The notes beneath the pieces are model-generated. The model saw nothing but the letters and a program-made list of their open reading frames with translations. It was not told the origin of the DNA and did not search any database. DNA of 5,785 nucleotides. Source: SAT2750 sp964476375 (lineage in GTDB: Bacteria; Planctomycetota; Planctomycetia; Pirellulales; Pirellulaceae). Of the stretch, positions 1 through 5,313 are shown piece after piece. Made by a program: the position numbers and the translations under genes. Location: assembly GCA_964476375.1 (NCBI GenBank), contig CAYYZW010000036.1:1-5785 (forward strand), read 5' to 3'. How positions within the stretch are numbered: position 1 is the first letter of the stretch; each line of letters begins with the position of its first letter.

Positions 1-366
<366 letters not shown>

Positions 367-384
367 TTTAAGCATACCGTCCTA

Positions 385-399
385 AAACCAGGTTGGTTT
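385..399 (-). repeat. 6-bp hairpin close to the mature 16S 5' end
   Basis: AAACCA (385-390) and TGGTTT (394-399) are inverted around GGT. The element sits about 20 nt upstream of the mature 16S 5' end, where precursor trimming takes place. It is too short to be sure of. Confidence 0.3.
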
Positions 400-420
400 C
401 GAGACAGTTTAATTAGCCAA

Positions 421-440
421 ATTCAGGTTTACCTGAGAAT
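421..440 (-). repeat. near-palindrome in the 16S leader
   Basis: ATTCAGGT (421-428) is followed after two bases by ACCTGAGAAT (431-440), an inverted copy with one extra G. In RNA the sequence would fold as a 5-bp stem around a tetraloop, with the outer bases pairing across a one-base bulge. It is one of four inverted repeats in the leader and may help fold or process the precursor. Role inferred. Confidence 0.4.
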
Positions 441-468
441 CCAGCTTGATCATTTGCGAAACGACACG

Positions 469-483
469 GGTCGATTCACGACC
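469..483 (-). repeat. short GC-rich hairpin in the 16S leader
   Basis: GGTCG (469-473) and CGACC (479-483) are inverted around the 5-nt loop ATTCA. It is a small potential stem in the precursor leader, immediately on the 16S side of the 10-bp inverted repeat. The structure is seen directly, and any function is unknown. Confidence 0.35.
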
Positions 484-493
484 AAGCCAGAAT

Positions 494-522
494 CTTTTTT
501 TGCACGATCTCAGCAAAAAAAG
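494..522 (-). repeat. perfect 10-bp inverted repeat in the 16S leader
   Basis: CTTTTTTTGC (494-503) and GCAAAAAAAG (513-522) are exact reverse complements separated by 9 nt (ACGATCTCA). In the leader RNA this would form a 10-bp stem, mostly U-A, with a 9-nt loop, some 28 nt downstream of the boxA-like element. The arms read the same in either direction, so on either strand a U-tract closes one side. It could be a leader processing or antitermination hairpin, or a DNA site. Nothing here decides between these. Confidence 0.6.
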
Positions 523-549
523 GATTGACGTTGTAAAGGTCACTATGAA

Positions 550-562
550 TTGTCAAAGATCA
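550..562 (-). promoter_or_regulatory. boxA-like rRNA antitermination element
   Basis: The minus strand reads TGATCTTTGACAA. This agrees with the E. coli rrn leader boxA TGCTCTTTAACAA at 11 of 13 positions and is also close to Bacillus-type TCTTTGAAAA boxes. It lies about 30-45 nt after the inferred transcription start, where boxA is expected to recruit NusB/NusE so that the untranslated rRNA escapes Rho. The core includes a perfect TTGACA (556 to 551), which could instead be read as a -35 hexamer with TACAAC (535 to 530) at only 15 nt spacing. I prefer boxA because the promoter at 600-627 is better. Confidence 0.55.
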
Positions 563-599
563 GTACTGTCCCCACGCAAAAACATGAGGCAGACTCACC

Positions 600-627
600 A
601 TGATAGCGAAACCCGAAACACCGTCAA
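600..627 (-). promoter_or_regulatory. sigma70-type promoter of the 16S rRNA gene
   Basis: On the minus strand TTGACG (627 to 622) is followed by a 16-nt spacer and TATCAT (605 to 600). Each hexamer matches the -35/-10 consensus at 5 of 6 positions. A 16-nt spacer is also typical of rRNA promoters in well-studied bacteria. Initiation would fall near 593, about 227 nt before the 16S gene. The placement upstream of a boxA-like element and below an A/T-rich tract fits a strong rRNA promoter. It is the best promoter match in the gene-free region, but it is identified by eye only. Confidence 0.68.
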
Positions 628-634
628 CAGCCTC

Positions 635-663
635 AAAACATGTTTTCTCCACAAAAATATTTT
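635..663 (-). promoter_or_regulatory. A/T-rich upstream (UP-like) tract with a 12-bp palindrome
   Basis: Directly upstream of the rRNA -35 hexamer is an A/T-rich tract. On the minus strand it contains AAAATATTTTT (663 to 653), close to the distal UP-element pattern AAAWWTWTTTT, and then the perfect palindrome AAAACATGTTTT (635-646). Relative to the inferred start these sit at about -60 to -70 and -42 to -53. The distal block is therefore slightly further out than in the E. coli arrangement. It could be contacted by the RNA polymerase alpha C-terminal domain or bound by a nucleoid protein. That role is inferred from position and composition only. Confidence 0.4.
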
Positions 664-729
664 GGTTCTCTGCCTCCTGGTCGCTTCGAACCTGGCACTC
701 TGCCCGTTTCCCCTGGCAAGCAGGACTTA

Positions 730-741
730 GAACGCCCGTTC
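730..741. promoter_or_regulatory. GAAC-N4-GTTC palindrome, possible operator of aroH
   Basis: GAACGCCCGTTC has perfect 5-bp arms (GAACG/CGTTC). The GAAC-N4-GTTC layout is the core of the LexA/DinR box of Gram-positive bacteria, and the flanking GTTCC also fits that consensus. It lies six bases upstream of the TG of the extended -10 element, where a bound repressor would block RNA polymerase. I found no second copy in the window. Whether planctomycete LexA recognises this motif is not something I can establish, so the assignment is tentative. Confidence 0.35.
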
Positions 742-746
742 CCATA

Positions 747-755
747 TGCTAGAAT
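747..755 (+). promoter_or_regulatory. extended -10 promoter, probably for aroH
   Basis: TGC-TAGAAT (747-755) is an extended -10 element: a TGn motif directly before a hexamer matching TATAAT at 5 of 6 positions. No good -35 is present; the best placed is TTAGAA at 727-732, with a 17-nt spacer, and extended -10 promoters tolerate this. Transcription would begin near 762, leaving a leader of about 70 nt before the aroH start. It points away from the rRNA promoter, with about 120 bp between the two. The sequence between them (664-729) shows nothing I recognise. Confidence 0.5.
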
Positions 756-818
756 GAGTCCACCAGAGTGTGGTGCATGACTTTCTCTTGTTTCCAGACG
801 TTTTGTTGAGTTCATCGC

Positions 819-823
819 AGGGG
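819..823 (+). promoter_or_regulatory. ribosome-binding site of aroH
   Basis: AGGGG lies 9 nt before the ATG at 833. It supports that start over the in-frame ATG at 770, which has no comparable purine-rich site and would add 21 residues ahead of the usual AroH N-terminus. Confidence 0.6.
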
Positions 824-832
824 TTTTTCGCC

Positions 833-1261
833 ATGTCTTGTCGTGGTGTTCGTGGTGCAACCACGGCCGATTCGAATTCGCGGGATGATATTCTCACCGC
901 GACCCGGCAACTGCTCGCCCTGATGATCCACATCAACGAGATCTCCCCGGATGATGTCGCCAGTGCGATTTTTAGTAGTACCGAGGATTTGAACGCTGAA
1001 TTTCCAGCCCTGGCGGCACGGCAGCTTGGTTGGTTGGATGTGCCCCTGATCTGTACACACGAGATCAATGTGCCTGGCAGCCTGGACCTTTGTGTCCGAA
1101 TCCTGCTTCACTGGAACACGGACAAGCGGCAGGACGAGGCGACCCATGTCTACACCAAGGGGGCAATGCGATTACGACCGGACCTGTCGGAATTGCCACC
1201 GGTCGACCTGGAAGAACTGGATCGCTGGATTGCGGAGCAGACAAGCTTGTTTGAAAGCTAG
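833..1261 (+). CDS. aroH: chorismate mutase, AroH type (monofunctional)
   Basis: This 142-residue protein begins MSCRGVRGATT, matching the B. subtilis AroH N-terminus (MMIRGIRGATT). Active-site residues known from that enzyme are all present: Arg7, Arg63, Cys74, Glu77, Arg89, Tyr107 and Arg115. From Cys74 on, the numbers are one lower because of a single-residue deletion near 65-70. Other family signatures are the CTHEINV block, HVY and LRPDLS. AroH enzymes are cytoplasmic trimers of about 120-130 aa that rearrange chorismate to prephenate for phenylalanine and tyrosine synthesis. The extra 15 or so residues are an acidic C-terminal tail (LPPVDLEELDRW...). The ATG at 833 is chosen over the one at 770 because it reproduces the family N-terminus and has a ribosome-binding site. 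It is preceded by an extended -10 promoter and is divergent from the 16S gene. The next gene starts 124 bp downstream and has no metabolic link to it. Confidence 0.95.
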   Translation: MSCRGVRGATTADSNSRDDILTATRQLLALMIHINEISPDDVASAIFSSTEDLNAEFPALAARQLGWLDVPLICTHEINVPGSLDLCVRILLHWNTDKRQDEATHVYTKGAMRLRPDLSELPPVDLEELDRWIAEQTSLFES

Positions 1262-1370
1262 GTAACAGGGGGCGGGGGGAGCCCTGGTTTCCTGGACGTT
1301 AAACCGTACCCGCTTGCTCCTCTGGCGCGGTAAGATAACGGTAGTATCATCCTCGAGTAACATTGAATCG

Positions 1371-1376
1371 AAGGGA
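1371..1376 (+). promoter_or_regulatory. ribosome-binding site of the PSCyt/PSD1 gene
   Basis: AAGGGA lies 9 nt before ATG 1386. It selects this start over the in-frame TTG at 1314, which would place 24 unrelated residues before the signal peptide. The rest of the aroH-PSCyt gap (1262-1370) holds G-rich sequence and no convincing terminator or promoter. Confidence 0.6.
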
Positions 1377-1385
1377 CGCCCTCCC

Positions 1386-2105
1386 ATGTCTGCCGGCTTC
1401 AAACCGATTGCCTTCCTGCTGTTTGCCGGGCTGCTGTTCGCCGTTCCACTGCGTGCGGATGATGGTGATGAACAGGGAGTTCGTTTCTTCGAGTCCCGTG
1501 TTCGACCACTGCTTGTCAAGTACTGTTACGAGTGTCATGGGGAAGAGAAGCAGGAATCGGATTTGCGAGTCGACTCGCTCCAGGAACTACTCCGGGGTGG
1601 GGCGACAGCTCCCGCCGTGGTTCCTGGCCGGCCTGACGAGAGCCTGCTTATTCATGCTGTTGGTTACGAGGACCAAGAGCTGCAGATGCCCCCGGACGGG
1701 CGGTTGAGCGACCGGGAGATAGCGGATCTAACCGAGTGGGTCCAGCAGGGCGCCCCCCACCCGGACGAGGGTTCGGCCGTGGAACCCCGTCGCGGCGACA
1801 TTGACTGGGAATCAGCCCGCCGCTTCTGGTCCTTTCAGCCGCCGCAAGCGACTCCCCTGCCAGCCGTCAGGAATCATCGCTGGCCGTCTTCTTCTATTGA
1901 TTTCTTTGTGCTCCAGGCACTCGAGCAGCAGGGGCTCAAGCCGGCCCCGCCGGCAGACCGACGGACACTGATCCGCCGGGCCACGCTGGACCTGACCGGG
2001 TTGCCACCGGGACCGGAGGAGGTAGAAGCATTTGTCGCGGACCATTCACCGGGTGCCTACCATCGCCTGGTGGAACGCTTGCTTGCCTCGCCCCAGTACG
2101 GGTAA
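1386..2105 (+). CDS. N-terminal part of PSCyt1/PSCyt2 protein (239 aa, ends at premature TAA)
   Basis: Taken literally, this frame encodes 239 residues. Residues 1-24 form a Sec signal peptide: Lys6, a hydrophobic core IAFLLFAGLLFAV, and cleavage expected after PLRA. The planctomycete cytochrome C domain follows. It has one heme-attachment motif CYECH (Cys47, Cys50, His51) and the later MPP motif (Met101), a candidate heme axial ligand, within QMPPDGRLSDREIADLTEWV. After the linker, DWESARRFWSFQPP (140-153) leads into the PSCyt2/DUF1549 domain (SSSIDFFVLQALEQQGLKPAP, RRATLDLTGLPP), and the frame stops after ASPQYG. It would be exported with a covalently bound heme if made alone, but most of DUF1549 and all of DUF1553 would be missing. 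The start at 1386 is supported by AAGGGA. No clear promoter is visible in the 124-bp gap, so readthrough from aroH is possible. Confidence 0.8.
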   Translation: MSAGFKPIAFLLFAGLLFAVPLRADDGDEQGVRFFESRVRPLLVKYCYECHGEEKQESDLRVDSLQELLRGGATAPAVVPGRPDESLLIHAVGYEDQELQMPPDGRLSDREIADLTEWVQQGAPHPDEGSAVEPRRGDIDWESARRFWSFQPPQATPLPAVRNHRWPSSSIDFFVLQALEQQGLKPAPPADRRTLIRRATLDLTGLPPGPEEVEAFVADHSPGAYHRLVERLLASPQYG

Positions 2106-2129
2106 CGCTGGGGACGTTTCTGGCTGGAC

Positions 2130-3857
2130 GTGGCGAGATATTCCGATTCCAACGGGCTGGATGAAAACATCGCCCATGGAAATGCCTGGCGATACCGTGA
2201 TTACGTGATTGCGGCTTTCAACAGGGACAAGCCCTATGACCGTTTCCTCCATGAGCAGCTGGCGGGCGACCTGCTCGAAGCGGGCGACCATGCCAGCAGG
2301 GTGGAGTTGAACATCGCTACCGGCTTTCTCTCGCTTGGACCCAAGGTGCTTGCCGAGCAGGATGTCGTCAAGATGGAAATGGATATCATTGACGAGCAGA
2401 TCGATACCATCGGCAGGTCCCTGATGGGCCTCACTCTTGGGTGCACCCGGTGCCATGACCACAAGTTCGATCCGCTGACAACCCGGGACTACTATGCCCT
2501 GGCCGGGATCTTCAAGAGTACCCGGACGATGGAGTCCTTCAAGACAATTGCCCGCTGGAACGAGAACTCGATTGCCGCACCGGACGAGCAGGGGCGATTT
2601 GATCAGCACCAGCAGCAGATCGAAGCAGCCCGCAAGGCGATCGAGGAGACGACCGCGGCTGCCAACGAGCAACTCCGCACGCAGCTGGGACCGAACGCCG
2701 AACTGCCGGAGAAGCCCGAGGAAAAGTACCCGGAAGAGACGACGAAAAAACTGGCGATGCAGCGGGCAGCCCTGAAGCAACTGGAAGAATCTCTCCCCAC
2801 GCTGCCAACGGCGATGGGCGTCAGGGACCAGGAAGTGACAGACCTGGCTGTGCATGTTCGTGGATCTCATTTGAGCCTGGGGGAGATTGTCCAGCGTCGG
2901 GTGCCGGAGTTGCTTTCCCATGTCGGACCCACCCGGTTTGATCCTCAACAGAGTGGTCGCCTGGAACTGGCACGATGGCTGACGGATCCAGGACACCCGC
3001 TTACCGGCCGGGTTATGGCCAACCGGATCTGGCGTTGGCACTTTGGCCGTGGCATTGTCCGTTCCACGGACAACTTTGGAAAACTCGGCACCACCCCGAC
3101 TCATCCTGCCCTGCTTGATCACCTGGCAACCGGCCTGGTCGAACGGGGCTGGTCCATCAAGCAGGTGCATCGCTGGATCATGCTCTCAAGTACTTACCGC
3201 ATGAGCAGCCGCTTTGATGGTCGCTCGGCCCGGCTTGATCCGGCCAATCAGTGGCTCTGGCGATTTCCTCTTCGACGACTGGAGGCCGAGGCAGTACGGG
3301 ATTCCCTGCTGGCCGTCAGTGGCCTGCTGGACCTGGACATGGGAGGTTCCATGCTGCACGTGGGGAACCGTGAATTTTTCTTTGATCACACCTCGATCGA
3401 CAAGACAAAATATGATTCCACACGGCGGAGCGTTTACCTGCCGGTGGTCCGCAATCACCTGTTTGACCTCTTCTCGCTGTTCGATTATGCCGATGCGAGC
3501 ATGATCAACGGGAACCGCAGCACTTCGACTGTGGCCCCGCAGGCGCTTTTCATGATGAACAGCGACTTGATCCACCAGGTCACACAGGCACTCTCTGAAT
3601 CCGTGCTGGCAGAGGACCTGCCGCGTGGATCTCCCGGCGAGCTGCAGCAGGACCGGCTGGAGCAGCTTTACCTGCGCACGCTCGGACGGCTGCCACGCGT
3701 GGAGGAGTCAAAGCGGGCGGAGCAATTCCTGGCGAGGTTCCTGGAACAGCCGGTGACCGGCACGGACCAGGATGACCCGAAGCAGAAGCAGCAACTGGCC
3801 TGGCAGGCCCTCTGCCAGGTTCTGCTGGCAAGTAATGAGTTTGTTTATGTTCGCTAA
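2130..3857 (+). CDS. C-terminal part of PSCyt2(DUF1549)/PSD1(DUF1553) protein
   Basis: This frame is open from the codon after the premature stop (2106). The first usable start is GTG at 2130, giving 575 residues, but its upstream sequence has no well-placed ribosome-binding site. It therefore looks like the rest of the preceding protein. It holds the DUF1549 segment SDSNGLDEN...HGNAWRYRDYV and a second CxxCH, TLGCTRCHDHKFDP (full-length Cys353, Cys356, His357). Next come a Glu/Gln/Lys/Ala-rich linker and the DUF1553 signatures HVRGSHLSLGE, GRLELARWLTDP, NRIWRWHFGRG, TPTHPALLD, STVAPQALFMMN and the usual ending ASNEFVYVR (full-length 815-823). On its own it has no export signal, so a reinitiated product would stay in the cytoplasm, away from its presumed periplasmic partners. 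The DUF1501 gene follows after 16 bp. Confidence 0.8.
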   Translation: MARYSDSNGLDENIAHGNAWRYRDYVIAAFNRDKPYDRFLHEQLAGDLLEAGDHASRVELNIATGFLSLGPKVLAEQDVVKMEMDIIDEQIDTIGRSLMGLTLGCTRCHDHKFDPLTTRDYYALAGIFKSTRTMESFKTIARWNENSIAAPDEQGRFDQHQQQIEAARKAIEETTAAANEQLRTQLGPNAELPEKPEEKYPEETTKKLAMQRAALKQLEESLPTLPTAMGVRDQEVTDLAVHVRGSHLSLGEIVQRRVPELLSHVGPTRFDPQQSGRLELARWLTDPGHPLTGRVMANRIWRWHFGRGIVRSTDNFGKLGTTPTHPALLDHLATGLVERGWSIKQVHRWIMLSSTYRMSSRFDGRSARLDPANQWLWRFPLRRLEAEAVRDSLLAVSGLLDLDMGGSMLHVGNREFFFDHTSIDKTKYDSTRRSVYLPVVRNHLFDLFSLFDYADASMINGNRSTSTVAPQALFMMNSDLIHQVTQALSESVLAEDLPRGSPGELQQDRLEQLYLRTLGRLPRVEESKRAEQFLARFLEQPVTGTDQDDPKQKQQLAWQALCQVLLASNEFVYVR

Positions 3858-3862
3858 AAGGG
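3856..3862 (+). promoter_or_regulatory. ribosome-binding site of the DUF1501 gene
   Basis: AAAAGGG overlaps the stop codon of the preceding gene and lies 11 nt before ATG 3874. The spacing is slightly long but it is the only purine-rich site here. The in-frame ATGs at 3835 and 3847 lie inside the preceding gene and would add residues ahead of the twin-arginine signal. Confidence 0.5.
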
Positions 3863-3873
3863 CAAATCAGCTG

Positions 3874-5313
3874 ATGGACAAGAACACCCCGGAACATCCC
3901 CTGCTGCCAGATCTTCCCCGGAGACGAATGCTCAAGCAGTCCGCTATTGGCTTTGGGCACCTGGCCCTGACGGCACTGCTTGCCAGGCAGTCAGGGGCAG
4001 CCCCGGTCGATCCAGCTCACCCGCTCGCCCCCCGCGATCCGCACTTCCCGGCACGTGCCAAGAGGGTCATTTTCCTTTTCATGAAAGGGGGCCCGTCTCA
4101 CCTGGACACGTTTGATTACAAGCCCAAGCTGAATGCGGATGACGGCAAGGAACTTCCTTTTGACAAGCCGCGTGTCCAGTTTTCCGATACCGGTAAACTG
4201 CTCAAGTCCCCCTGGAAATTCAAACCGCATGGGGAAGACGGGATGCTGGTGAGTGAACTGTTTCCTCACCTGGCCAAGCGAGTGGATGACATCTGTTTCC
4301 TGCACTCCGTCCACGGAACCAATGCGGCACACGGAGGGGCACTGTTGAAACTGCATACCGGGAGCGACAACTTTGTTCGGCCCAGTATGGGAGCCTGGAT
4401 TAACTACGGCCTGGGGACGGAAAACCAGAACCTTCCCGGTTTCATCACGATCTGCCCAACACTGGCCCACGGGGGAGTGAAAAACTGGGGTTCCGCTTTC
4501 CTGCCGGCTCATTACCAGGGTACGCCGCTGGGAGTTGCCAGCCTTCCCTCGACCCAGGCCAGGGTGAAATACACGACTAACCGCTGGTTGCGGCGGGACC
4601 AGCAGCGAGTCCAGCTGGATCTGCTCTCCAGGATGAACAAGGACCACCTTCAGTTAACCGGCCCTGCAGAAGAGCTGGAAGCCCGCATTAATAGCTTTGA
4701 GCTTGCCTTCCGGATGCAGGCCGCGATGCCGGCGGTGGAAGATATCTCTGACGAATCTGTCGAGACTCGTTCACTTTACGGCCTGGACGAAAAAATGACG
4801 GAGGATTTTGGTCGCCAGTGCCTGCTGGCACGTCGTTTTGCGGAACGAGGGGTTCGCTTCATCCAGGTCACACATAGTGATTCCAAGGTGCAGTGGGATC
4901 AACATAGTGACCTCAAGGCCGGTCATGAGAAGAATGCCCTGGAGGTCGACAAGCCGATTGCCGGTTTGCTGATAGACCTGAAACAACGTGGGCTCTTGAA
5001 AGATACGCTGGTCATGTGGAGTGGCGAGTTCGGCAGGACTCCGACCGTGCAGGGAAGCAATGGTCGTGACCATAACCCGGAAGGCTTCACGGTCTGGATG
5101 GCCGGGGGAGGCGTCAAGCCAGGATTTCGTTATGGGGCAACCGATGAATACGGTTACTTTGCCGTGGAGAACAAGATGGATGTGCATGACCTGCATGCCA
5201 CGCTTCTGCACCTTGTCGGCATAAATCATGAGGAACTGACCTATCATTACGCCGGCCGTGAATTTCGCCTCACCGATGTGTCCGGGGATGTGCACGAGGA
5301 GATCCTGGCATGA
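3874..5313 (+). CDS. DUF1501 domain-containing protein with Tat signal
   Basis: This complete 479-residue protein has a length normal for the family. A twin-arginine signal is visible: LPRRRMLKQ (14-22), a hydrophobic stretch AIGFGHLALTALLA, and probable cleavage near SGA/AP (about 42). DUF1501 signatures follow in order: RVIFLFMKGGPSHLDTFDYKP (64-84), LFPHLAKRVDDICFLHSVH, HTGSDNFVRPSMGAWINYGLG, FAERGVRFIQV, WDQHSDLKAGH, DLKQRGLLKDTLVMWSGEFGRTP (368-390), GRDHNPEGFTVWMAGGGVKPG (397-417), and the ending DLHATLLHLVGINHEELTYHYAGREFRLTDV. Members are related to the alkaline phosphatase/sulfatase superfamily and are often called sulfatase-like, but their reaction is not established; the His and Asp residues in these motifs could bind metal. 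Folding before export would suit a metal-containing protein. In planctomycetes the family usually sits next to a PSCyt/PSD1 gene, as here, which suggests joint action in the periplasm. I chose the start at 3874, and the gene overlaps the next one by 4 bp. Confidence 0.95.
   Translation: MDKNTPEHPLLPDLPRRRMLKQSAIGFGHLALTALLARQSGAAPVDPAHPLAPRDPHFPARAKRVIFLFMKGGPSHLDTFDYKPKLNADDGKELPFDKPRVQFSDTGKLLKSPWKFKPHGEDGMLVSELFPHLAKRVDDICFLHSVHGTNAAHGGALLKLHTGSDNFVRPSMGAWINYGLGTENQNLPGFITICPTLAHGGVKNWGSAFLPAHYQGTPLGVASLPSTQARVKYTTNRWLRRDQQRVQLDLLSRMNKDHLQLTGPAEELEARINSFELAFRMQAAMPAVEDISDESVETRSLYGLDEKMTEDFGRQCLLARRFAERGVRFIQVTHSDSKVQWDQHSDLKAGHEKNALEVDKPIAGLLIDLKQRGLLKDTLVMWSGEFGRTPTVQGSNGRDHNPEGFTVWMAGGGVKPGFRYGATDEYGYFAVENKMDVHDLHATLLHLVGINHEELTYHYAGREFRLTDVSGDVHEEILA
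5296..5301 (+). promoter_or_regulatory. ribosome-binding site of the HEAT-like gene
   Basis: GAGGAG lies inside the end of the DUF1501 gene, 8 nt before ATG 5310. It fixes the start of the next gene at the ATGA overlap instead of at the in-frame ATGs at 5325 or 5340, and indicates translational coupling. Confidence 0.65.

Larger units (their letters stand above)
367..593 (-). other. 16S rRNA precursor leader (non-coding)
   Basis: This stretch lies between the inferred 16S transcription start (about 593) and the mature 5' end, and would be transcribed as a leader of about 227 nt and then removed. Read on the minus strand it holds a boxA-like element (550-562) followed by a series of inverted repeats: 494-522, 469-483, 421-440 and 385-399. 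I see no protein-coding signal. The 94-codon plus-strand frame at 446-730 has no ribosome-binding site, resembles no family I know, and would run antisense through the leader and promoter. The mature-end processing stem of 16S normally needs sequence downstream of the 16S 3' end, which is not in the window. The start point is inferred from the -10 position. Confidence 0.6.
1386..3857 (+). pseudogene. PSCyt1-PSCyt2(DUF1549)-PSD1(DUF1553) gene interrupted by an in-frame TAA
   Basis: Both halves lie in one reading frame and together make a normal-looking family member of 823 residues. The parts are a Sec signal peptide (1-24), a PSCyt1 c-type cytochrome-like domain (about 34-125), a PSCyt2/DUF1549 domain (about 168-380), a charged probable coiled-coil linker (about 400-470) and a PSD1/DUF1553 domain (about 520-800). 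The only lesion is TAA at 2103-2105 (codon 240). The family there reads ASPxYGERWGR, and here it reads ASPQYG-stop-RWGR. A single G-to-T change (GAA to TAA) explains it. There is no frameshift and no other stop, and the sequence after the stop is highly conserved in character, so any loss is very recent or is a base-call error. Readthrough is possible but TAA is usually the tightest stop. The gene's own terminator at 3855-3857 is also TAA, so wholesale reassignment is excluded. The role of this family is not established. Confidence 0.85.

Noticed and set aside
525..550. Plus-strand TTGACG...TATGAA as a promoter
   Set aside because: The spacer is only 13 nt, too short for sigma70, and there is no gene to drive on that strand before aroH, which has a better candidate.
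446..730. 94-codon plus-strand reading frame in the region upstream of 16S
   Set aside because: It has no ribosome-binding site, no family resemblance and non-coding composition, and it runs antisense through the rRNA leader and promoter.
770..832. N-terminal extension of aroH from ATG 770
   Set aside because: The 21 extra residues have no counterpart in AroH, ATG 770 lacks a ribosome-binding site and lies only about 8 nt after the inferred transcription start, whereas ATG 833 has AGGGG and the family N-terminus.
1262..1305. Terminator after aroH (AGGG...CCCT, or GGTTT...AAACC at 1286-1305)
   Set aside because: The stems are only 4-5 bp with loops of 10 nt or more and no T-run follows, so neither is a convincing intrinsic terminator.
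1314..1350. Promoter for the PSCyt gene from TTGCTC with TAAGAT (1331) or TATCAT (1345)
   Set aside because: The spacings are 11 and 25 nt, both outside the workable range, and no other -35 is present. TATCAT alone is suggestive but unsupported.
2103..2105. Genome-wide reassignment of TAA to an amino acid
   Set aside because: The same gene ends at a TAA (3855-3857) exactly where the family ends, so TAA is used as a stop here.
2596..2790. Low-complexity Glu/Gln/Lys/Ala-rich stretch as a separate element or repeat
   Set aside because: Such charged helical linkers between DUF1549 and DUF1553 are normal in the family, and it is in frame and uninterrupted.
2046..3170. 374-codon minus-strand reading frame
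   Set aside because: It lies opposite the well-recognised DUF1549/DUF1553 coding sequence; long antisense frames are common in GC-rich genes and this one shows no motif.
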